64,000 bases of DNA from Symbiotaphrina buchneri (lineage: Eukaryota > Ascomycota > Symbiotaphrinales > Symbiotaphrinaceae). This document shows, piece after piece, positions 56,008-64,000 of this stretch; position 1 is the stretch's first letter; each line of letters starts with the position of its first letter. A model generated the notes under the pieces. The model had not been told where the DNA came from, did not search any database, and worked only from the letters and a program-made list of their open reading frames with translations. The stretch is taken from the NCBI GenBank assembly GCA_001599915.1, contig BCIG01000026.1:248001-312000 (forward strand), read 5' to 3'. The position numbers and the translations under genes were made by a program.

Positions 56008-56784
56008 GTAGTACAGCTCGTAGTTTGGAGCCCCCCTGGGGCACAGCACGTTTGATAAGGCTTTCTGTCAGTACAAATACTTTCTAAAGACGGGATCAAA
56101 GAGGTGCATTGGAGTCTTAGATAGGTTGCGACGGTACGTCTCATTTAGGGGAGTATAGGGTGGTAGCGGGGTTTAACCACTTTACAGCCTGGTCGCGGGG
56201 CTTCCATCTTCGGGTATTCATGTACCATATCGTGCTTTTGGAAGGTCGAGCACCCGAGCTGGCTGTTGAATTATGGTGGCCACTTTGTTATATAGAGCAG
56301 TAGCGATATGAGGTGGCGGGCGGATATGATATATGTCTGTCGAGAGCACTTGAAGAGACTTGACTGCAGGATTCTTCATAAGATCCTTGAAGAAGCCGGT
56401 GTCGGATGAAAGCTACGGCTGGAGACTGGGGGCCGCTCACATACGCGTATGGATGGATGACTAAGGTAAGCGTACGGCGAGGAAACACCGCCGAGTTTGT
56501 TCGGTAAAGGTACGACGAGTACTCCGTAATACAAGCTACGTCCGCCTCGTACGAAGTACCTTAGGTTGAAAGTAAAAGTCTAAGGTGACCGACGGACCCT
56601 CGTGCACCAGTCACCTCATGCCGCACCGGAGCTCCCGTCGTCCTCCATTATTCTCCGGGTCGACTCCGTAAGGTCACACGTGTCTCTCTGCCTTTATTGA
56701 CATCAGCCTCGCTCCGGTCAGTGAGCTGTTGATACGCTCTTCCACCGGGTTCACTGGCTTGATCCCCCGAGCGTCCTAGTGATC
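56008..56784. other. Intergenic region before yta12
   Basis: It contains an AAGGTA motif at 56462, ACTCCGTAA near 56520 and CGTACGAAGTACC at 56548-56560. No coding frame. Confidence 0.6.
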
Positions 56785-59525
56785 ATGTCACATCTTCTGC
56801 GCCGGCCGGCTGACATCGCGCGTCTGTCCAGAAGAGGGATCGAAGGCATATCGCGCTCAGTCGTGGGAAATTCGAAAGCTCTATCGGTCTCACGCTTCGC
56901 CACACAAGGTGTCAGGCAGTATGCGAGCGTTCAGCCTGGTAATCCCAAAAAGCCGGGTGTTGAGAAGGAGGGCAAGTCTGGTGAGGTGACAGGCAAAGAT
57001 AGCAAACCATCGCAAAAGCCTGCTCCCGGCTTTGGACATCTGTATGATGAGTCGAACTCACTATCAACCCCTGGTCAGGGCGGGAAGGACGCGGAAGAAG
57101 GCAAGATCCGACTCACGAAGGAGGAGATGGAAGCCTTGGATGAAGCCTTTGCGACGCTGAAGAAAGGCCTCCCTGGTGTACTGTCAAACGATCTTGACAG
57201 GGCTGTGGAAGTAATCAAGAAGGAAGGCATCCCAAAGGAACTCCGAGACGCTATGGAGAAGCTGAAAAAAGGCGGACCGCTTGACTTGGGCACAGCGGCA
57301 AAGCTAGTCCGGATGACGTCGCAGCTAGCTCGCAAGGCTGCGGAAAGAAGCCTCGCCAAAGAAGAGGGTCGGGACAAAGCCCAGTCGATATATAAGGAAA
57401 AGGAAAAGGCACAGAGGCCACAAAATCACGGTGGTGGTGCGGGGCCGGGCGGGCCTGGCAAATCCAAGGAAGGCTCAGGTTCAGGACCTGGAGGATCCTT
57501 CAAGGTCGAGTTGGACACTGGTACTATCTTAATATCGGCATTTACTGCGTACCTTCTGTACAGATTGATGGTGCCGGGTGAAAATTCGAGGGAGATTACG
57601 TGGCAAGAATTCAGGACCACGTTCTTCGACAAGGGATTGGTGGAGAAGTTGACAGTCATCAATCGCAACCGCGTGCGAGTGGATCTGCATCGTGAAGCTG
57701 TCGCACAAATGTATCCAGAATCTCCTGCTACGCAGCCTAACTTCCATTACTACTTCAGCATCGGATCCGTGGAAGCTTTCGAACGAAGACTGGACGAAGC
57801 CCATGCAGAACTGGGCATTCCGAGTTCCGAACGGATACCGGTTGCATACACGGATGAGATTTCGTGGGTCAACCACCTGTTGAACTTCGGACCGACCCTG
57901 TTCCTTATAGGGTCAGTTTTCTGGCTGTCACGGAGAGCTTCAGGCGGTGCAGGTGGCCAGAGCGGCATATTCGGCTTTGGCAAGAGCCGGGCAAAGATGT
58001 TTAATCAAGAGTCCGATGTCAAGGTGAAGTTCAAGGATGTTGCAGGCATGGATGAGGCCAAACAGGAAATCCTCGAATTCGTTAGTTTCCTTAAAGAGCC
58101 TGGTCATTATCAAAGACTGGGTGCCAAGATTCCTCGAGGTGCCATTCTCTCTGGTCCACCTGGTACAGGTAAGACCTTGCTAGCCAAAGCCACCGCGGGT
58201 GAATCTGGAGTCCCTTTCTTCAGCGTCAGCGGCTCTGAGTTCGTCGAGATGTTTGTTGGTGTTGGTCCTTCGAGAGTGCGCGATCTCTTCGCCCGAGCGA
58301 AGAAAAATGCGCCTTGCATTATTTTCATTGATGAGATTGATGCCATTGGAAAGTCAAGAGCCAAGCAGAACTTTGGTGGCGGTAATGACGAGCGAGAGGC
58401 CACTCTCAACCAGATCTTGACGGAAATGGATGGTTTCAACACGTCGGAACAAGTTGTCGTGCTGGCGGGCACCAACAGACCTGCCGTGCTCGACAAGGCA
58501 TTGATGCGGCCAGGTCGCTTCGATCGTCATATCTCCATAGATCGCCCCACAATGGAAGGCAGAAAACAAATCTTCAAAGTCCATTTGGGAAAGATCCTGA
58601 TAGGAGATGACATGGAATATCTCGCAGGAAGGCTCGCGGCGTTGACACCAGGATTCTCGGGTGCAGATATTGCAAACTGCGTCAACGAAGGTGCTCTAAT
58701 AGGTAAGTTACACTGTGTAATGATAGTTTCGCCTGCTTATTTCTTCAAGCCGCACGTGTCAATGCCGACAAGGTCGAGATGAAGCACTTTGAGCAAGCAA
58801 TTGAACGTGTCATTGGCGGGTTGGAGAAGAAATCGCTCGTCCTCAAGCCTGAGGAGAAGAAGACGATTGCTTATCACGAGGCTGGGCATGCGATTTGCGG
58901 CTGGTACTTCAAATACGCCGATCCTTTGTTGAAAGTGTCCATCATTCCGCGTGGTAAAGGAGCGTTAGGCTATGCTCAGTATTTACCTCAAGGCGACACC
59001 TATCTGATGAACGTAAATCAACTGATGGATCGGATGGCAATGACACTGGGAGGCCGGGTGTCAGAAGAGTTACACTTTGACAGCGTTACCAGTGGGGCAA
59101 GTGATGACTTCAACAAAGTGACCCGCATGGCTACAGCTATGGTTACCAAGTGGGGTATGTCCAGCAAGATCGGATACATCTACTTCGAGGAGGAGGAGCA
59201 GAGATTCCAGAAACCGTTCAGCGAAGAAACCGCGAAGAACATCGACTCCGAGGTTCGACGGATTGTCGACGAAGCGTATAAGCAATGTCGGGACCTTTTG
59301 TCCGAAAAGAAGGCTGAGGTAGGTAAGGTGGCAGAGGAGCTGTTGAAGAAGGAAGTCCTATCAAGGGATGATATGATCAGGCTCCTGGGCCCGCGACCTT
59401 TCGAAGACAACAAGGATTTCTCAAAATATTTCGGTGGAGAGAACACTCCGCATGGGAAAAGCGCCCCTCCTCCATTCCCGACGGAGCGGACAGATGAGCC
59501 ACCGGAGATGCCCAGTCCTGCATGA
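56785..59525 (+). CDS. yta12: m-AAA protease subunit Yta12 (Afg3-like)
   Basis: Two exons (56785-58702 and 58750-59525, 47-nt intron) sum to 2694 nt, 897 residues. The enzyme is a hexameric inner-membrane ATPase and zinc protease facing the matrix, needed for protein quality control and ribosome maturation. The basic N terminus ([18 protein letters not shown]) looks like a mitochondrial targeting signal. A charged and Gly-rich head precedes the first membrane helix ([16 protein letters not shown]) and the second ([17 protein letters not shown]). The AAA module has Walker A GPPGTGKT at about 457, Walker B IIFIDEID and the RPGRFDR arginine motif. The protease has HEAGH at about 682-686. The tail is Pro-rich. 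The ATG at 56785 is the first start. A highly secure assignment; Yta12 rather than Afg3 is chosen by the long N-terminal extension. Confidence 0.95.
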
Positions 59526-59854
59526 TTACATGGACTCGCTTCTTTGCTTCATGGTTCGGCGTACATATCAAACTACCTTAGTGGTTTGGTTTTTTCCGGG
59601 CGACCGGCATGTACTTTTAGATGTTGGTTAAACATCGGACTTCGCTACTCATAGTTCTGCTGGAGATACAGGCATCGGGAGAGTACAATAGCATTAGCAT
59701 AGCCTCCAAGGACGGGTTCTTTCACAAGGAAACATAAGAGAAATATCCATTTTGCGTATTGCAAGTGCAATTAAGATACAGTTCGTTGATGACCAGCCGC
59801 CATTCCTTGCTTACCCACACTGTGAGGAGTTGGCAACCTCCTGCCTTTGGGAGA
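59526..59854. other. Convergent intergenic region
   Basis: This lies between the stops of yta12 (+) and the DUF1295 gene (-). No gene or repeat was recognised. Confidence 0.6.
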
Positions 59855-61081
59855 TCACTGGGCTTTCCGACTTTCACTTGGCCCAGCTTGTTTAATCGAG
59901 CCAACTCCGCCATGCCCAGTAAGTCTTCCAAACTTGGGAAGGAACTTCCCGACGAGTCGCTGGTACTCGGTGTAACTAGGATATTTTCTTGCGGAGGTTT
60001 TTTCAGTGAACCATGTCGAAGCTTGGAAGAGGGCAAGATAGGAGAAAGCACCAAGGGCGGTCCAATTGAACAATGTATCAGTAACGTAACATGACCATTG
60101 ATATAGTGCAACCCAAATCCCTTGCTCGGCCGCAAAATTCGGATGGCGGCTCCAGGAGAATAGGCCGTTGACGGTGAAACCACGATCAAGGTCCTCCTGA
60201 GTATAACTAGGAGGGACTTTGGCCGTTTTCTGATACTGTTTCTTCGCTTGCTGGTAGTCTGAAGTCAAGAAGTTTAGTGCACATCTTGCCCTGAGTTTGC
60301 ACTAACCACTTACTCCACTGTTGTTGATCGGCGACAAGTTCCAACAGCACAAGACCGACCAAAAGTCTGGAAAAGATTACGTCCGCAAGTGTCGCCTGAT
60401 CTCCTGCGACTTTCGAGCCAAGAAGGATCAGATACGTAGGAGTAGTGATCAAGAGCAGAAGAAGCTGTGATCTGTCAGATTCTATGATACGACAGATGGG
60501 GCCCTTCACTGACACTCTGGGCTAGGGATATGAAGAAGATGTTGAAGACAAAGAAGAGGGTAGGGTTGATCTTTTGGCGAAGTAGCTCCCAGCGGTAATC
60601 TTCTGAGCCTACGCTATAACCACCCTTCCGCCAGTAATTGAAGGTGAGACGTGCCTAAGCACAAGCCATCAGCGTGGTCCTCTTGCAATGGGCTTCGTTG
60701 ACATACACTCCAAATGGCACTGAATGTCAAGACCGTGTCCAGTCTCTGGGTCGGAAGTCCCACAAGATGTGCATAGGCCGCGAAGTGCGCGTTATAGACG
60801 GTGGGTAAAATGCTCCAGCAGCGGTCAACTTGTGAGTAGTTCTTGTTGATCTCGGAGATGACAAGAAAGACGGCGGCGAGGATCAAAGACAGTGCAAGGG
60901 CTGAGACCAGTGGGTTAGTGGAGATGTATAAGATCCTCCACCTCTCCAGCGACAGCCCTGCATCTAGAGCTCGCCGTGGTAGCTGGTTGAGCTGTGAGAG
61001 ATACGGTAGAACAGTCCTGTGCAAGTCGGCACAGTCGGCCAGGTCCCTGACATTGGGCAAGGCCGCCGCCATGTCGTGCAT
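59855..61081 (-). CDS. DUF1295 multi-pass membrane protein (steroid 5-alpha reductase-like)
   Basis: Four exons (61081-60707, 60654-60514, 60464-60314, 60258-59855) sum to 1071 nt, 356 residues. DUF1295 proteins share a fold with steroid reductases and isoprenylcysteine methyltransferases. The chain includes LVSALALSLILAAVFLVISE, QVDRCWSILPTVYNAHFAAY, ARLTFNYWRKGGYSVGSEDY, LLRQKINPTLFFVFNIFFIS, LLLLLITTPTYLILLGS and FTVNGLFSWSRHPNFAAEQG (the conserved RHPNF), then TSARKYPSYTEYQRLVGKF. At least six membrane helices appear. RHPN and the EYQ end are typical of the family. Introns are 52, 49 and 55 nt. The tail after KFLPKF is unusually polar, and an extra exon border there is possible. The start could also be the Met at 61072. 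Confidence 0.88.
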
Positions 61082-61910
61082 TGAGTAAAGGAAGAAAGAA
61101 TCACGATGGCGTTGGTTGTATTTGATGTGTGAAGACTCGTTGCCAGTGGTTAACAACCAGGCAAGCAGTCGTATAGTCTGTCTCTCTCTCTATACCTAGA
61201 GCGTAGAACCACCTCCTACCTTCAATGATTGTTTGAGGTTACCCTAAACCATCACCCTGTACGTTTCGTATTCAGTGTATGAAATACATGGAAGAGTACG
61301 ATGACCGTTTTCAGCCCTCGACTTTGTCATGATTCCTACACTGCCAAATCTGGGTTAAGGTACCCCAAGCTGCAGGTGCTTGAGCTAAGCTACCTTAAGG
61401 TACCTAAGGTACTAAGCTTAACTGGTATGATAACATACAGGGAAGTCAACCTACGACGCGCCCGACGCGTCCAATCGGAGAATAATAATTTGTTTCTCGA
61501 CGCATAATCTGGGGTCGCGTAGACGGCACCTAAAGTACCTTACCTTAGGTACGAAATAAACAAACTCAAGGCACACTTTCCGTACCGCGCAAGACATAAG
61601 GTAAGACTTACTTCGTAGTCCCTGCCTTATTCTCATCTTTCGTTTCCTTGTCCACCTCACCCAAGCTAGCTAGGTACCTGGGTAGGAGTAAGGTACCTGC
61701 TTACGGGACCTTACGAAGCTGCACTGGTGTGTGTACCCTTTTTACAAAACTTTCCCTCATGGCATAAGAAGAACAAGGGCAGGCGCATCTGTGACACGAG
61801 ATTTCCTCCCGACTACGACAAAATCACCTATCCTCCTTACGATACTGTGCAGTCTAACTCCCTGCAGCAACCAGCAACCGACAATACGATGTCAATGAAA
61901 GTTGGTGGCC
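61082..61910. other. Divergent promoter region of DUF1295 and top3
   Basis: It is rich in AAGGTA/TACCTT motifs at about 61355-61410, 61530-61550, 61599 and 61671-61700. No coding frame was recognised. Confidence 0.6.
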
Positions 61911-64000
61911 ATGGCACGCATACTTTGTGTGGCCGAGAAGCCCTCCATCGCCAAAGCTGTTGCAGGTCACCTTAGCGGAGGCACATGCAGAGTAGTCAGT
62001 TCTACAAAGGCACCTCCCATCTGTCCCTGGTCAAGTGTGTTGATGATGTTGGGCTAGCGAGATGTGCGAGGAATTCCCTACGTCAAGAACTATGAGTTCG
62101 AGTACTCCTTCGGCCCACCGTGGGGCAATTGTGCGGTGGTCATGACCAGCGTGCTTGGTCATATCCACAGTCTAGATTTCCCAGAGGAATATAGGAGTTG
62201 GCGGTCTTGCCAACCAGCTCAGCTCTTTGATGCGGCCGTCGTCACGTCTGTGGATAAGGTACGACGCATCATCGGTCCTATGCCTGCTGCCTTCTCACTC
62301 TCTCTCAGGACAAGAAGGTCATAGCGGATAACATCCGGAATCAAGCACGCGAGGCAAAGGGTCTCTTCATCTGGACAGATTGCGATCGGGAAGGGGAACA
62401 CATTGGCTCAGAAATCAGGACAATTGCTCTACAAGGGAACTCGAGGCTCGAAGTGAAAAGGGCGAGGTTCAGCAATATCGAACGGGCGTATGCTAACCCC
62501 TATCCTGTTAAAGCGTCCACTTCTAATGTCTGCAGTCACATCATGAGGGCAGCTCAGCAGCCAGTCCAACTTGATGACCGTCAAGTCAATGCTGTCGCGG
62601 CGAGGATCGAACTGGACCTCCGAATTGGAGCGTTATTCACCCGGATGCAGACATTGACTCTCCAGAGCATGGGTGGACAGCTGCAGAACAAGCTCATTAG
62701 TTATGGTAGAATATCATCACCCCAGATTCGGCTCTGTGGCTAAAATCAGTCAGGTTCCTGCCAATTTCCCACACTCGGGTTTGTCGTCGATCGGTATCTC
62801 CGGGTGAGAAATTTTGTGCCAGAGCCATTCTGGGGCATTCAGGTTACACACCAGCGCGATGATATTGATGTTGACTTTCTCTGGAATCGGAATCGTCTCT
62901 TTGACAGGATGGCAGTGACCGTCGTGTTTGAGCGATGTATTGCTGCAAGAACAGCGAAAATTACGAAAGTTCAACAGAAACCCACCAGTCATTGGAGACC
63001 TCTGCCGTTGACCACTGTGGAACTTCAAAAAATGGGGAGCAGATTTCTACGGATGAACAGCGCCCGGGTGATGAAGGTAAGAACCTTTCGCCTGTGCTTT
63101 CCTTGCCTCGATGTCGCATGGCGCTTATCATGCAACTGTAGGTTGCGGAAGACCTGTATACCAAGGGGTTCATCAGTTATCCGCGAACTGAAACGGACCA
63201 ATTCGATAGAGGCATGGATCTTAGAGGTTTGATCGAGAGGCAGAGGAATGATCCGGCCTGGGGCGTATATGCACAGGGGTAAGTCAGAAACCCTGTTGGG
63301 AGGTCTCTACTAAAAACTGTAGTCTTCTAGCAGGCGGCTTCAGACAGCCTCGGGTCGGAAGGAACAACGACAAGGCGCATCCACCCATCAATCCTGTCAA
63401 CTATGTCGCATCAGGTACTCTAGGTGAAGACGAGCGCAGAGTCTATGAATTCGTTGTTCGCCGATTCCTAGCCTGTTGCTCTGAAGACGCAAAAGGACAA
63501 TCGACTACCATAGAATTACAATATGGTACTGAGCTCTTCCATACATCCGGATTGCTTGTTACAGAGCGCAACTTTTTGGAAGTCTATCCATACGACCGCT
63601 GGCAGAGCACACGCCAGCTGCCTCACTTTCGGCAAGGAGAAGTTTTCGAACCTACCGAGGCGAAAATAACAGAGGGGAGGACAGTGCCGGCAGGTTATCT
63701 GACTGAACCCGAACTCATCGCCTTGATGGATGCGAATGGCATTGGCACTGACGCAACTATGGCCGAACACATTGCGAAAATAAAGGAAAGAGATTACGTT
63801 CGCGTTAGATCAACCGGGGGTCGTACAGTCTCTGGAGATGACGACGACGATGATCGCACATATCCCGTTGCAAATGCGAGAGGCAGAGGTAGAGGCGCTG
63901 TTAGCGGACGAGGAAGAGGCGGTGGACGCGGAGGCGCAAGGGCCAACGGCGCAAATTACAGCAGAGGGGGTGGCAACGATGAATTTATCCCCACTACACT
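61911..64000 (+). CDS. top3: DNA topoisomerase III, 5' part
   Basis: Seven exons are seen: 61911-61994, 62058-62258, 62309-62487, 62536-62705, 62754-63076, 63142-63278 and 63323 to the edge. Introns are 44-65 nt. Topoisomerase III works with the Sgs1/BLM helicase to unlink recombination intermediates. The Toprim domain starts MARILCVAEKPSIAKAVAGH and reaches FIWTDCDREGEHIG (residues 115-128). Exon 4 restores HIMRAAQQPVQLDDRQ, and exon 5 reads SCQFPTLGFVVDRY. The active-site Tyr is near 332 in GFISYPRTETDQ. DKAHPPINP and GIGTDATMAEHIAKIKERDY follow. An acidic run DDDDDD and then an Arg/Gly-rich insert (about residues 549-585) sit before EFIPTT. The reading frame is cut by the window end, losing the C terminus. 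Confidence 0.95.

Overview
The window is nuclear DNA of a filamentous ascomycete (Pezizomycotina). Genes are split by many short introns of 44-110 nt with GT...AG ends, proteins resemble Aspergillus-type orthologues, and fungal hallmark genes are present (pacC, Ku80, two Zn2Cys6 regulators, DUF3602). The class Eurotiomycetes is my inference from remembered protein similarity. No rRNA, convincing tRNA, CRISPR, transposon or virus-derived element was recognised. I set splice junctions by eye; for nearly every multi-exon gene the exon lengths sum to a whole number of codons, which supports the models.

Layout. 0-20 kb: the 5' part of clu1 (-), a small membrane protein (-), the anion transporter bor1 (-), the pH regulator pacC (-), a 2.5-kb gap holding a cluster of PacC sites, a Gfd2-like DEDDh nuclease (-), an ING/PHD chromatin protein (+) and an FHA-forkhead regulator (-). 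19-23.4 kb: a 4.4-kb divergent gap with no convincing gene. 23-36 kb: a Zn2Cys6 regulator (+), a membrane protein built on repeated SGS motifs (+), an alpha/beta hydrolase with proline-rich head and coiled-coil tail (-) and a Ser/Thr-rich single-pass protein (+). 36-45 kb: Ku80 (-) with an in-frame TGA near its 3' end, a TMEM205-like protein (+), a SnoaL-like protein (+), a Nudix hydrolase (-) and a single-finger C2H2 protein (-). 45-56 kb: a motif-rich gap, DUF3602 (+), rlp24 (-) divergent from pam18 (+), an alpha/beta hydrolase (-) divergent from a second Zn2Cys6 regulator (+). 56-64 kb: the m-AAA protease yta12 (+), a DUF1295 membrane protein (-) and the 5' two thirds of top3 (+), cut by the window end.

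Most genes are unrelated housekeeping or regulatory loci, not a gene cluster. Themes that recur are mitochondrial function (clu1, pam18, yta12), DNA repair and recombination (Ku80, top3) and transcription control (pacC, forkhead, two Zn2Cys6, ING, C2H2).

The observations most worth a second look are the TGA inside the conserved Ku80 C-terminal region, four PacC sites packed into 76 bp upstream of pacC itself, two families of short motifs (AAGGTA and CGTACGRAGTAC) that I noticed between genes, and the SGS-repeat membrane protein. I found no clear new multi-gene system.
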